The notes: generated from the letters alone by a model not told the origin. 64,000 nucleotides of DNA from JADGRB01 sp963835825 (GCA_963835825.1 CAWIGZ010000002.1:496001-560000); one strand, 5' to 3'. Positions 21,427-32,010 are shown, counted from the stretch's first letter. Numbers and translations are program-made.

Positions 21427-23061
21427 ATGAACCGACATCTCTTCATGACTGGGCTCATCGCGATCTCGCTCGGCTGCGGAGCATCGAAGAGCAGCTCGGG
21501 CGACGGCGGAACCGGGGGGACGACGAGCGGAACGGGCGGAGCGAACGCCACGGGTGGGTCGAACCCCACCGGCGGATCGAGCGCCACCGGCGGGTCTGGG
21601 ACCGGCGGGTCGACCTCTGCGCGGGGCGGCTCCAGCGGGACCGCCGATCAATCGGTCCTGGAACGGAACAACCATCCGAGTCGCGACGGCGTCTTCCTGC
21701 AGCCGACGCTGACCAAGGCCGCGGCGGCGACGATGGCGGCCGACACCGGGTTCAAGGCGACCTTCACCGGCGCCATGTGGGCGTCGCCGCTCTACCTGCA
21801 GAAGGGGCCGGGCGGCAAGGGGGTGTTCTTCGCGGTGACGACCGGCAACGACGTGTTCGCGCTGGACGAGACGACGGGCGCGCAGGTCTGGACCCACAAC
21901 ATCGGGAGCTCTCCGACGGCGAACGGCGGGAGCCCCACCTGCGGGAACATCCACCCGCTCGGCATCATCAGCACGCCGGTCATCAGCACGGCGACCACGC
22001 CGCCGACGATCTACGTCGCGGGCGCCATCGGGACGAGCTCGATCATGAGCCACCAGGTGCACGCGCTCTCGACGACGGACGGAACCGAGGTCTCCGGTTG
22101 GCCTGTCGACGTGTCGAACGCGACCTCGGGCAGCATCATCTTCGATACCGTCCACCAGAATCAGCGGAGCGCGCTGTCGCTGGTGGGCGGCACGCTCTAC
22201 GTGGCGTACGGCGGCCACATCGGCGATTGCGGCGCCTACCACGGGTGGGTGATGGGCATCGACACCCAGGATCCCGCGATGCGCGGCGGCTGGGCGACCT
22301 CCGGGCAGGGCGAAGGGATCTGGGGCGCGGCCGGGATGGCCTCCGACGGCAACGGCGTGTTCGCGCTGACCGGGAACAACACGCCCAAGATGACCACCCA
22401 CTTCGACAGCGAGGAGGCGGTGCGGATCACCGGGCTCGGGACGCTCGCTGATTCGTACTACCCGGCGAGCTGGCACAGCATGGACAGCGGCGACGCCGAC
22501 CTCGGCGCCAGCAACCCGGTCTACGTGACGCTGCCGGGCTCGACGCCGTCGAAGATCCTGGTGGTCGTCTCCAAGGACGGCCACATGTACCTGCTCGACG
22601 CGACCGCCCTGGGCGGAATGGGCGGGCAGAAGGTCGACTTCATGGTGGCCAGCGGCACGATGGCCATCCACACCGCGGTCGCGGCGTACACCACGGCCAA
22701 GGGCCTCTACGTCACCTTCGGAACCGACACGGGCGCGCTCTGTCCCGGGGGCGGCAGCAAGAACATCATGTCGGTGCTGATCCCGCCGGGCTCCCCGCCC
22801 AAGCCGAGCATCGCCTGGTGCGCTCCGCTTTCCGGAAAAGTGACGGGACCGATCTCGACCACCACCGACGGCACCAGCGACGTGGTCGTCTGGTACATGA
22901 ACAATGGAAAGCTCAACGGCGTCGACGGCGACACCGGGGCACCGATCTATGCCAGCACCACCAGCTGCGCGAACGTCGAGCAGTGGACCTCGCCGATTGC
23001 CGCCAACGGGCGGATCATCGTCGGGGGCGACGGAAACCTGTGCTCCTGGTCACCTCACTAA
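21427..23061 (+). CDS. Beta-propeller lipoprotein (PQQ-like repeats), paralog 1
   Basis: Signal peptide with lipobox-like ISLGCG, a short Gly/Thr/Ser-rich linker to about residue 75, then a beta-propeller-like domain with repeats such as DVFALDETTGAQVW and GKLNGVDGDTGAPIY, the PQQ-like pattern of G-x-hydrophobic-D-x-x-T-G. A shared block LERNNHPSRDG opens the domain. 544 aa. A ribosome binding site (GGTGAGG) precedes the ATG. The next gene is a close paralog, so this is a tandem duplication. Whether it binds PQQ or another ligand is not visible. Confidence 0.75.
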   Translation: MNRHLFMTGLIAISLGCGASKSSSGDGGTGGTTSGTGGANATGGSNPTGGSSATGGSGTGGSTSARGGSSGTADQSVLERNNHPSRDGVFLQPTLTKAAAATMAADTGFKATFTGAMWASPLYLQKGPGGKGVFFAVTTGNDVFALDETTGAQVWTHNIGSSPTANGGSPTCGNIHPLGIISTPVISTATTPPTIYVAGAIGTSSIMSHQVHALSTTDGTEVSGWPVDVSNATSGSIIFDTVHQNQRSALSLVGGTLYVAYGGHIGDCGAYHGWVMGIDTQDPAMRGGWATSGQGEGIWGAAGMASDGNGVFALTGNNTPKMTTHFDSEEAVRITGLGTLADSYYPASWHSMDSGDADLGASNPVYVTLPGSTPSKILVVVSKDGHMYLLDATALGGMGGQKVDFMVASGTMAIHTAVAAYTTAKGLYVTFGTDTGALCPGGGSKNIMSVLIPPGSPPKPSIAWCAPLSGKVTGPISTTTDGTSDVVVWYMNNGKLNGVDGDTGAPIYASTTSCANVEQWTSPIAANGRIIVGGDGNLCSWSPH

Positions 23062-23142
23062 CGAAGTGGTAGTTTCCTTGCCCGCGTCCCACCCCGATTC
23101 GATGGACGAATCACCCCCGGGGGATCGCAGAGAGGCAAGGCT

Positions 23143-25056
23143 ATGCATCGCCGGCTCCTGATCGGACTCCTCATTCTTCCTTTCGCCTGCTCGAGCAGCG
23201 GGTCAACCACCGGCACGGGCACCGGCGGATCGAGCGCCACCGGCGGATCGAGCGCCACCGGCGGATCGAGCGCCACCGGCGGATCGAGCGCCACCGGCGG
23301 TTCAACGGGGACGGGCGGGGCGATCGGGACCGGAGGCTCCGCGACGGGCGGCGCGACTGGGACCGGCGGAGGAGCCGGGACGAGAGGGACGGGTGGGGCC
23401 ACGGGGACCGGAGGCTCTGCGACGGGCGGTGCGACGGGAACCGGCGGCGCGGCCGGCGCGAAGGGGACCGGCGGGTCTGCGACCGGCGGCACGACCGGGA
23501 CGGGCGGATCGGCCGGCACGGCCGATCAGAACGTGCTCGAGCGGAACAAGAACCCCTCACGTGACGGGCTCTTCATCCAGCCGACATTGACGAAGGCGGC
23601 GGCCATGACGATGGCGGCCGATACGAACTTCAACAGCGCGGCGACCTTTACGTCGACCGTCTCGAACGGCGCGAACGTGGCGGCATCGCCGGTCTACCTC
23701 GATGGCGCGAACGGTGCGGGGCTGTTCTTCATCCCGACGGTTGGCGGCGACGTCGTCGCCCGCAAGGAAGACGGGACGAGCCAATGGTCGACGAGCATCG
23801 GCGCGCCGGCCACCGGCGGCATCGGTTGCTCCAGCTTCGCGACCACGCCGCCGCTGGGGATTCTGTCGACGCCCGCGATCGACGCGACGTCCAAGACGAT
23901 CTACGTGGCCGGCATCGTCGGGAGCGGCTCGGGCGTGACCAACCAGATCGCCAGCGCCATCGACATCGCGACCGGAAAGGTCAAGTCGGGATGGCCGGTG
24001 AAGGTCGACACCGCGGCCTCGTTCGATCCGACGATTCACAATCAGCGCAGCGCGCTCTCGCTGGTCAACGGCATCCTTTACATCCCGTATGCCGGTTACG
24101 TGGGCGATTGCGGCAGCTACCATGGGCGCGTCGTCGCCATCAACACCAGCACCCCGACCACGGTGGGGCAGTGGGCCACCGGGGACGCGGGCGGCGGGAT
24201 CTGGGCCAGCGGTGGCCTGGCTTCCGACGGCAACAACATCTTCGCCGCGACCGGCAACTACGTGCCGCTGTCGAGCGCCCCCGCCACCCACACCGACAGC
24301 GAGGAGATTGTCCGCATCACCGGAATGGGGACGAAGGGGGACTTCTTCTATCCGTCCGACTGGAGCAGCTTCGACAAGAACGACGGCGACGTGGGATCGA
24401 ACAACCCGATGGTCATCACCGTGCCGGGCGCGACGCCGTCCAAGCTGGTGGTGGCGATCGCCAAGGGGGGAAACGGCTACCTGCTGGATGCCTCCCAGCT
24501 CCGCGGAACGACCAGCGGCAGCGCGGCGGGCGGGCAGCTCGCCACGTTCGCGCTGGCCAACGGCAGCGGCATGAACGTGTACGGCGCTCCGGCGTCGTAC
24601 AGGACCGCGATGGGGACCTACGTCGTCATGTCTTCGGCCAGCGCCACGGGATGTCCGGGGGGCGGGACGGGACGCCAGCTCATGGCGGTGCGCATCACCG
24701 CCAGCCCGCTGGCCGCCTCGGTCGTCTGGTGTGCCGCGATGGGCAGCGCGACCAACCCCATCGCCACCAGCACCGACGGGACCTCCGACGCCATCGTCTG
24801 GTACGCGAACAACAGCAAGCTGATGGGTGTGGACGGCGACACCGGCGCCACCATCTACAGCAGCAGCACGGCCTGCGCGGGTTCGGTGCCGAAGTGGAGC
24901 TCGCCGATCGCCGTCAAGGGACGGATCGTCGTCGCCGGTAACGGCCACCTCTGCGCGTGGGGCATCCCTGGATCACTGTCGCAAGCCCCGCAGCCGGCGA
25001 AGGCGAGGCGCCACAAGCGCACGATCGCCAGCGCCGCGCAACCGCCGCGGGGGTGA
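23143..25056 (+). CDS. Beta-propeller lipoprotein (PQQ-like repeats), paralog 2
   Basis: Lipobox LPFACSS, a longer Gly/Thr-rich linker (about residues 20-125) partly built from perfect 18-bp DNA repeats, then the same domain as its neighbour: LERNKNPSRDG, IQPTLTKAA, NQRSALSLVNG, YVGDCGSYHG and KLMGVDGDTGATIY all have counterparts there. 637 aa. It ends with a basic tail absent from paralog 1. AAGG lies just upstream of the ATG. Converges with the di-heme lipoprotein gene, 10 bp away. Confidence 0.75.
   Translation: MHRRLLIGLLILPFACSSSGSTTGTGTGGSSATGGSSATGGSSATGGSSATGGSTGTGGAIGTGGSATGGATGTGGGAGTRGTGGATGTGGSATGGATGTGGAAGAKGTGGSATGGTTGTGGSAGTADQNVLERNKNPSRDGLFIQPTLTKAAAMTMAADTNFNSAATFTSTVSNGANVAASPVYLDGANGAGLFFIPTVGGDVVARKEDGTSQWSTSIGAPATGGIGCSSFATTPPLGILSTPAIDATSKTIYVAGIVGSGSGVTNQIASAIDIATGKVKSGWPVKVDTAASFDPTIHNQRSALSLVNGILYIPYAGYVGDCGSYHGRVVAINTSTPTTVGQWATGDAGGGIWASGGLASDGNNIFAATGNYVPLSSAPATHTDSEEIVRITGMGTKGDFFYPSDWSSFDKNDGDVGSNNPMVITVPGATPSKLVVAIAKGGNGYLLDASQLRGTTSGSAAGGQLATFALANGSGMNVYGAPASYRTAMGTYVVMSSASATGCPGGGTGRQLMAVRITASPLAASVVWCAAMGSATNPIATSTDGTSDAIVWYANNSKLMGVDGDTGATIYSSSTACAGSVPKWSSPIAVKGRIVVAGNGHLCAWGIPGSLSQAPQPAKARRHKRTIASAAQPPRG
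23227..23298 (+). repeat. Four perfect 18-bp tandem repeats in a lipoprotein linker
   Basis: The unit GGATCGAGCGCCACCGGC occurs four times head to tail and encodes G-S-S-A-T-G repeats. One similar unit is in the paralog's linker. Perfect identity suggests recent slippage expansion. Confidence 0.85.
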
Positions 25057-25066
25057 ACCGCAGACT

Positions 25067-26374
25067 CTATTGGCTGGGGCAGGAGGTGATTGACGTGATC
25101 CAGCTGTCGATGAGATCCGTCGCCTGCTGGTCCACCACGTAGGAGGCGATGAGCGGCATGCGGCCGTGGTGGCCGCTGCTGTCGTCAGCCGGCGCCTTCA
25201 TCCGGATCGACATGACGGACAGCTCCGGGTGGCCGGGGGCCAGGCTCACCGGGTTGGTCAATCCGAACCCGCCCTTCGCCGGGGTGACGTTGCAGACGTT
25301 CCGGCTGCCGAGCGGCAGGCCGAACCGGAGGTCGAGGCACGGGTCGGTGCCGCAATCGACGTCGTCGTCCGGGCGATGGCAGAAGGCGCAGTTCGCGTGC
25401 ATGTAGGTCGTCGCCCGCTGCTCGATCGTCGCAGACGCGGGAGGGCTCCCGAGCTGCGACGTCGTCGGGGTGATGAGCGCCGCCTTGTACGGCGTGGGGA
25501 GCGGCGCCTCGAAGACGCCCATGGCCTGCAGCCTGTCGAGCTGGTTGGACCCGCCGACCACCCGATTCATCTGGGCGGTCTCCGGGCCGAGCACGGCGTA
25601 GCCCTTGTCCGGGATGTGGCAGGTCATGCAGTCGTTGCGAGAGGGGAAGTGCCAGTCCACCGTACGCTGGCCGGTCGAGAAGCTCGCCTCGTCGCGATCC
25701 GCCGACTCGAGGGTGGCGTCGGTCTGGGCCTCGTCCCATTTGTATGAAAAGCCGGCCCAGGTCGTCGCGCTGAAATGCATGAAGAGGCGCGTCTCGACGA
25801 GCTTGCCGTCGAAGAGGAAGCTCTTGACCATCACCGTGCCGACCGGGAACTTCCACTTGCCGTCGTCGGCGTAGTCGCGGGAGCCGGGGCACTCCGACGG
25901 ATTCGCCGAACAGCTCACCACGTGAATCTTGGCGCCGTTCGGCAGCGCCATGCCTCGCGTCTTGTCGGCCCCGTCGGACCAGAGGGGGCTGTTGACCTCG
26001 TAGGGGATGACCGAAGGCGCGAGCGTCGTCGGATTCGTCGGGCTCACGCAGCCGGTCTGGCTCAACGTCTGGACGGGCTGAGTCATGTCCGCGAACGGCA
26101 CGCAGGTTTGCGGCAGGTTAGCGGCGCCACCCATGCCGCCGCCGCCCGCCGAGCCGCCGCCGGCGCCCGCCATGCCGCCGCCGCTTGTCCCACCGACGCC
26201 GCCGCTGTTGCTGGTCCCGCCGGCGCCGCCGGTGTTGCCCGGACTGCCGCCCTTTCCGCTCTGGGGCTGGTCGGACCCAGAGCTGCAACCGAGTGCCAGG
26301 GACGCGGCCGCGACCGCCAGCGGAAGTCGAAGCCACCGCGCGCTCGAGGTTCGTGGGTACAGGAACGGGTTCAT
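25067..26374 (-). CDS. Di-heme lipoprotein of the HNE_0200 / SO_2930 type
   Basis: Lipobox LALGCSS, a Gly-rich linker, then a domain with IPYEVNSPLWSDGA, KWKFPVGTVMVKSF and VETRLFMHF, a pattern I recall from the HNE_0200 family of conserved hypothetical proteins. Two heme c sites: CMTCH at about residue 275 and CAFCH at about 360. 435 aa. The ATG at 26374 gives a direct signal peptide; upstream in-frame starts would add an unlikely N-terminus. Facing two propeller lipoproteins, it may be their electron acceptor; this is inference. Confidence 0.8.
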   Translation of the reverse strand: MNPFLYPRTSSARWLRLPLAVAAASLALGCSSGSDQPQSGKGGSPGNTGGAGGTSNSGGVGGTSGGGMAGAGGGSAGGGGMGGAANLPQTCVPFADMTQPVQTLSQTGCVSPTNPTTLAPSVIPYEVNSPLWSDGADKTRGMALPNGAKIHVVSCSANPSECPGSRDYADDGKWKFPVGTVMVKSFLFDGKLVETRLFMHFSATTWAGFSYKWDEAQTDATLESADRDEASFSTGQRTVDWHFPSRNDCMTCHIPDKGYAVLGPETAQMNRVVGGSNQLDRLQAMGVFEAPLPTPYKAALITPTTSQLGSPPASATIEQRATTYMHANCAFCHRPDDDVDCGTDPCLDLRFGLPLGSRNVCNVTPAKGGFGLTNPVSLAPGHPELSVMSIRMKAPADDSSGHHGRMPLIASYVVDQQATDLIDSWITSITSCPSQ

Positions 26375-26514
26375 CGAAGGCAGCACTGCGCAATGATATG
26401 GCATCGCCCGTGGCCCATCTTCACTGCCGGCGCTCTGAAATTGGCTGAAGTGTGGGAAGCGCCGGCCGATCCGCCGAACCCGCAACCGCCACTCGCCTCA
26501 GCGGCTGCCGGCGA

Positions 26515-27573
26515 TCAGAGACCCCAGGGGAGCCCCCCGACCTTGATCCGCTCTTCCACGACGCCGGTCGCCGCGTCGACGACGGAGATGTCGTTGGACG
26601 GGCCGTTGGCGGTGACGAGCGTCTTGCCGTCGGGGCTGACGGCGATTCCCCAGGGGCGGGCGCCGACGCCGTCGATGAGGCGGGTGACCTTGCGGGTGGC
26701 GACGTCGATGACGGCGATCGCCTCGCCGCGCCCCAGCGTCACGTACAGCGTCTTGCCCCCGGGGGCCAGCGCCAGGCCCATGGGCCGCGGGCCGAGGACG
26801 GTCTTGGCGACGGGGTCGATCTTGATGTGGCCGCTGGCGGCGTTCTTGGCGACGTCGATGACCGTCACCTCGCGCCCGTTCTCGCAGCTGACGAAGGCCG
26901 TCTTGCCGTCGGGGGTGAAGATGATTCCGCGCGGGCGCGGGCCGGTGGGGATCTGGGCCAGCACCTTCAGCTTGCGGGTGTCGACGGCGGTGAGCTCGTT
27001 GTCGGTCTCGGAGGTGACGTAGACCGCCTTGCCGTCGGGGCGGAGGGTGACCCCCTCCGGCTCGTGGCCGACGGGGACCTTGCGCTTGACCTTCCCCGAG
27101 GCGAGGTCGAGCACGCTCATCTCCGCGGTCTCCTCGTTCGAGACGTAGAGCGTCTTGCCGTCGCGCGACAGATCGAACGCCTCGGGATCCTGGCCGCTCT
27201 CCAGCGTGCGCAGCAGCTTGTGGCTGGCGAGATCGACGACGCCGATGCCGTCGGCGGTGCGATCGCCGGGCGGCAGCTTCGACTCGTCGACGCCCGGCCC
27301 GCCGCGCGGCGATCCGGAGAGCGCGACGTAGAGCAGCTTGCCGTCGCGCGACAGCTTGATGCCGCGCGGGCGCTTGCCGACCGGAATGCGGGTGTCGACC
27401 GCCCCTTTGGCGAGGTCGACCACGATGATCTCGCCGCTTTCTTCACCGCTCACGTAGGCCTTGCCGGCGGCGCGGCCCCCGGCCGCGTGCGCCAGGGGCG
27501 CAACGAAGGATGGCAAGACGACAAAAGCGACGAAAACGGCCTGGATGCCTCGGCCGCGCAGGAGGTACGCCAT
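26515..27573 (-). CDS. PQQ-associated beta-propeller protein (YncE-like)
   Basis: Signal peptide ending near APLAHAAG, then about seven propeller blades of the form PDGKTLYV with a following V-I-D. 352 aa. Matches the pattern of the beta-propeller protein found next to PQQ synthesis and PQQ-dependent alcohol oxidation genes. Divergent from pqqA across 106 bp, so the two share a control region. Periplasmic. Its exact task is not known; being next to pqqABCDE and an ABC-2 transporter is the main clue. Confidence 0.85.
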   Translation of the reverse strand: MAYLLRGRGIQAVFVAFVVLPSFVAPLAHAAGGRAAGKAYVSGEESGEIIVVDLAKGAVDTRIPVGKRPRGIKLSRDGKLLYVALSGSPRGGPGVDESKLPPGDRTADGIGVVDLASHKLLRTLESGQDPEAFDLSRDGKTLYVSNEETAEMSVLDLASGKVKRKVPVGHEPEGVTLRPDGKAVYVTSETDNELTAVDTRKLKVLAQIPTGPRPRGIIFTPDGKTAFVSCENGREVTVIDVAKNAASGHIKIDPVAKTVLGPRPMGLALAPGGKTLYVTLGRGEAIAVIDVATRKVTRLIDGVGARPWGIAVSPDGKTLVTANGPSNDISVVDAATGVVEERIKVGGLPWGL

Positions 27574-27644
27574 GCCGCATGGATACAGCAGGAGACGGCG
27601 TTGGGCGACCGTTTTCCCGCCGCGTCACCCGCCAGGCCCCGCCC

Positions 27645-27679
27645 TTGACTCGCCCCACTATCGGCGCAAAATAACGCGC
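27645..27679 (+). promoter_or_regulatory. Probable pqqA promoter
   Basis: TTGACT, a 17-bp spacer, then AAAATA and 6 nt to the pqqA ATG. No Shine-Dalgarno sequence is present, so the transcript may start at the ATG. Confidence 0.45.
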
Positions 27680-27850
27680 ATGAAGTGGGAGACCCCGGCC
27701 TTCGTCGAGATCAACATGAGCGCCGAAATCGGCGGGTACGGAAGTGACTTCACCGATCGCGACCCCTGGGGTCCGGTGTCCACCGTCGAGAGCCATGGGA
27801 ACCTCCATGGCAAGACCGATCGCGACGCGGCCGACGCCCTTCGGCGCTGA
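27680..27850 (+). CDS. pqqA: PQQ precursor peptide PqqA, with long C-terminal extension
   Basis: Substrate peptide for PQQ: the Glu and Tyr of E-x3-Y become the cofactor. Seen: MKWETPAF at the start, as in known PqqA peptides, then AEIGGYGSD with E and Y in the required spacing. The stop comes only at 56 aa, against about 22-39 aa in known PqqA, giving an extra hydrophilic tail. Too small to find by length; identified by motif and by its place before pqqB. The tail could be real or reflect a base error near the end. Confidence 0.85.
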   Translation: MKWETPAFVEINMSAEIGGYGSDFTDRDPWGPVSTVESHGNLHGKTDRDAADALRR

Positions 27851-27904
27851 CGGTCCGGCCCGGTCAACGCCGACCAAATCCGATCAAGCTCACCGAAGGG
27901 TCGA

Positions 27905-28838
27905 ATGCAAGTCCGCGTCCTCGGTTCCGCGGCGGGTGGGGGTGTACCGCAGTGGAACTGCGGCTGTGACAACTGTCGCGAGGCGCGGCGCGGGACGGGC
28001 GCCGTGCGGCCCCGGACGCAGGAGACGGTGGCGATCAGCGCCGACGGCGCTTTCCTGGTTCCTGCTGAACGTCTCGCCCGAGATCCGCGCGCAGATCGAG
28101 AGCTTCCCGCCGCTGACCCCGCGCGAGCCGCGCCATTCGCCGATCGCCGGCCTGGTGCTGACCAACGGGGATCTCGACCATTGCCTGGGGCTGCTGTCGC
28201 TGCGGGAGTCGCACCCGCTGACCGTCTACGCGACGGAGAGCGTGCGGACCGGGTTCACCAGGGGCAACGTCCTTTACCGGACGCTGGAGCGGTTCGACGG
28301 GCAGGTGACCTGGCGGGCGCTGGCGGTCGATTCCGACGGTGCGCGAACGCCGGAAGCGGGCCGCGAGCAGCCGCTCGGTGACTCCGGGCTGACGATCACC
28401 GCGATCGCCACGCCCGGGAAGCTGCCGCTGCATCTGGAGACGCTCTGCGCGCCTTGTCCCGGAGACAACGTCGGGCTGGTGATCCGCGATCCGCGCACCG
28501 GCGGGCGGCTGGCCTATTTTTCGGGTGTGGCCGGCCCGGCGCCGGCGATCGCGCGGGCCCTGGCCGAGGCGGACGTGCTGTTCTTCGACGGCACGTTCTG
28601 GTCGAGCGACGAGCTGATCGCCGCCGGGCTCGGCACGCGGCGCGCCGAGGAGATGGCGCACTGGCCGGTGGGTGGGCCCGAGGGGAGCGCGGTGTTTCTC
28701 GCCCGCCAGCGCGGCCGGAAGATCCTGATTCACGTCAACAACACCAATCCCATCTTGCGCGAGACCAGCGCCGAGCGACGGGCGCTCGACGCCGCGGGAA
28801 TCGAGGTCGCCATCGACGGGCTGGAGCTGTCACTGTGA
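27905..28838 (+). CDS. pqqB: PQQ biosynthesis protein PqqB (frameshifted)
   Basis: Metallo-beta-lactamase-fold oxidoreductase of the PQQ pathway. The N-terminus MQVRVLGSAAGGGVPQWNC with the cysteine pair CGCDNC is diagnostic; then LNVSPEIRAQI, the metal-binding block GDLDHCLGL, FFDGTFW, and a histidine in ILIHVNNTNPIL. The first 50 codons and the rest lie in different frames, with a break near 28057. About 310 aa in total, normal. The stop overlaps the pqqC start as GTGA. Confidence 0.9.
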
Positions 28839-29563
28839 GCCAGGCAGAGCGGCAGGCGCTGCCGTCCGAGTTGCTCGGGCCCGACGAGCTGGTGGCGCGC
28901 CTGCGCGCCGAGGGGGTGCGCCGGTACCACGACCAGCATCCGTTCCATCAGCGGATGCACGAGGGGAAGCTGTCGCGCGCGGAGCTTCAGGCCTGGACGC
29001 TGAACCGCTACTACTACCAGACGCGGATCCCCATCAAGGACGCCATCATCGTCTCCAAGTCGGAGGACCCGGCGTTCCGGCGGGCCTGGATCCGCAGGAT
29101 TCACGACCACGACGGCGACGCGCCCGACACAGGGGGCCTCGCCCAGTGGCTGCGCCTGGCGGACGCGGTCGGGCTCGACCGCGAAGAGGTGGCGAGCTGC
29201 CGGAGCGTCCTGCCGGGCGTGCGCTTCGCCTGCGACGCCTACGTCGCGCTCTGCCGCGAGAGCCCGCTGGTGGTGGCGGTCGCCTCGTCGCTGACCGAGA
29301 TGTTCGCGCCCGATCTGATGTCCAAGCGGATCGCCGCCTGGGAGCAGCACTACCCCTGGGTCGGCGCGGAGGCGCTCGGCTACTTTCGGGGGCGGGTGCC
29401 GCGCGCGCGCCGCGACGGTGAAGAGGGGCTGGCGTTCGTGGTCGCCAACGCCACCTCCCGGGCGCTGCAGGAGGCCTGCGTGGCGGCGCTGGTGCGCAAG
29501 ACGGAGATCCTCTGGCACCTCGTCGATTGCGTGGAGGCGGCGACCGCGAGGAGCCGACGATGA
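28835..29563 (+). CDS. pqqC: Pyrroloquinoline-quinone synthase PqqC
   Basis: Cofactor-less oxidase that performs the last ring closure and eight-electron oxidation to PQQ. All-helical, 242 aa. Family blocks: YHDQHPFHQRMHEGKL, NRYYYQTRIPIKDA, HDHDGD and LTEMFAPDLM, which carry the active-site His, Tyr and Arg residues. GTG start overlapping the pqqB stop. Intact. Confidence 0.96.
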   Translation: MSQAERQALPSELLGPDELVARLRAEGVRRYHDQHPFHQRMHEGKLSRAELQAWTLNRYYYQTRIPIKDAIIVSKSEDPAFRRAWIRRIHDHDGDAPDTGGLAQWLRLADAVGLDREEVASCRSVLPGVRFACDAYVALCRESPLVVAVASSLTEMFAPDLMSKRIAAWEQHYPWVGAEALGYFRGRVPRARRDGEEGLAFVVANATSRALQEACVAALVRKTEILWHLVDCVEAATARSRR

Positions 29564-29850
29564 TCGGCCCCGATTCCCGGGTCAGCCTGGCGCGCCAGGC
29601 GCGGCTCAAGCTCGATCCGCGGACCGGGCGGCAGATCCTGCTCTATCCCGAAAAGGGGCTCGACCTGAACGACACCGCGGCCCGAGTGGCGGCGCTCTGC
29701 CGCGAAGAGCGGGCTGTCCGGGACATCGTCGAGCGGATGGTGTCGGCGACCATCGACAGCCCGATCGCCCGCCGGCAGATCGAGGACGAGGTGCTGGCCT
29801 TCCTGCGCGCGCTCGAAGATCGCGGCCTCCTGATGGTGCGGACCCCGTGA
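29560..29850 (+). CDS. pqqD: PQQ peptide chaperone PqqD
   Basis: Binds PqqA and presents it to the radical SAM enzyme PqqE. 96 aa with the winged-helix-like pattern DPRTGRQILLYPEKGLDLN, then NDTAARVAAL and a C-terminal FLRALEDRGLL. The ATG overlaps the pqqC stop (ATGA); an upstream in-frame start is less likely. Confidence 0.95.
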   Translation: MIGPDSRVSLARQARLKLDPRTGRQILLYPEKGLDLNDTAARVAALCREERAVRDIVERMVSATIDSPIARRQIEDEVLAFLRALEDRGLLMVRTP

Positions 29851-31029
29851 CGTCGGACGAGGTCCCGCGCCCGTACACGCTGATCGCCGAGCTGACCTAC
29901 CGCTGTCCGCTCGCCTGCGCCTACTGCTCGAACCCGCTCGAGCTCGGGCTGCCCGACGCCGAATTGACGACCGAAGACTGGTCGCGCGTCTTCGCCGAGG
30001 CCGCCGCGCTGGGTGTCCTGCAGGTCAACCTGACCGGCGGCGAGCCGCTGGTGCGCGGGGATCTGGAGGCGCTGGTCGCCGCGGCGCGAAAGCACGACCT
30101 CTACATCAACCTCATCACCAGCGGCATCCCGGCCGACGCCGACCGTCTGGCCCGCCTGGCGGCGGCGGGGCTCGACAGCCTGCAGCTCTCCGTCCAGGAC
30201 ACCGATCCGCACGGCGCCGCCTGGATCGCCGGGCGCGATGAAGACGCGTGGACGGAGCCGAGCTCGTCTCGGCGGAGTCCTTCGCGGGGGGAGCGGGGAC
30301 CCTTCGAGGGTCCCCGAACTTGATGGAGTCCAAGATCGAGACGGCACAGGCGACGCGGGCCCTGGGGCTGCCGCTCACGCTCAACGTCGTCCTCCACCGC
30401 GGCAACATCGCGCGCGTCGCTGATTTCGTGGCGCTGGCCGAGACGATGGGCGCCGCCCGGCTCGAGCTGGCCAACACCCAGTACCTCGGCTGGGCGCTCG
30501 TCAACCGGGAGACGTTGCTGCCGTCGCGGGCCGCCGTCGACGAAGCCCGCCAGGTGGCGCTGGCCGCGCGCGAGCGTTTGCGTGGCAAGATGGAGATCCT
30601 CTTCGTGCGCCCCGACTACCACGCCGATCGCCCGCGCGCCTGCATGGACGGCTGGGCCCGCCGCTACCTGGTCGTCGCGCCCGACGGGATCGCGCTTCCC
30701 TGCCATCAGGCGCGGGAGATCGCCGCGCTGTCGTCCTCCTGGGAGAACGTCCGCGCGCGCTCGCTGGCCGACATCTGGACCGACGGCGCCGGCTTCCGCG
30801 CCTTTCGCGGCGAGGCCTGGATGCCCGATCCCTGCCGGAGCTGCGACGAGCGGGCGGTCGACTTCGGCGGCTGCCGCTGCCAGGCCTTCGCGCTGCTCGG
30901 AGACGCCGCCGCCACCGATCCGGCCTGCGCGCTGGCGCCCCGGCACGAGCTGATCGTCGCGGCGCGCGCTCGAGCCGCCGCTGCGCCGCTCGGGTCGCCG
31001 CTCCGCTTGCGCCGCCTGCGCCAGCTCTC

Positions 31030-31033
<4 letters not shown>
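29847..31033 (+). CDS. pqqE: Radical SAM enzyme PqqE, split by a palindromic element
   Basis: Forms the Glu-Tyr carbon-carbon bond in PqqA. N-terminal radical SAM site CPLACAYC and LTGGEPLVRGDL are in one frame up to AWIAGRD. The continuation KIETAQATRALGLPLTLN and the SPASM cluster cysteines (ACMDGW, PCHQA, CRSC, GCRCQ) are in another. The junction coincides with an inserted palindromic element, about 75 bp, with a net frame change. Either the gene is disrupted or one base is wrong inside the element, which would leave an insertion of about 25-30 residues. GTG start overlapping pqqD; end overlapping the ABC gene (ATGA). Confidence 0.88.
30244..30315 (-). repeat. Palindromic element, copy D, inside pqqE
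   Basis: On the minus strand: stem GGGGACCCT-CGA-AGGGTCCCC, then a CCCCCCGCGA block, a second imperfect hairpin (CCGCCGAG / CTCGGC) and an end block CCACGCG. Same order of blocks as copies A-C, in reverse orientation to the gene. Confidence 0.7.

Positions 31034-32006
<973 letters not shown>

Positions 32007-32010
<4 letters not shown>

Noticed and set aside
23227..23298. Possible CRISPR-like repeats
   Set aside because: The 18-bp units are head to tail with no spacers and encode a Gly-Ser-Thr linker.
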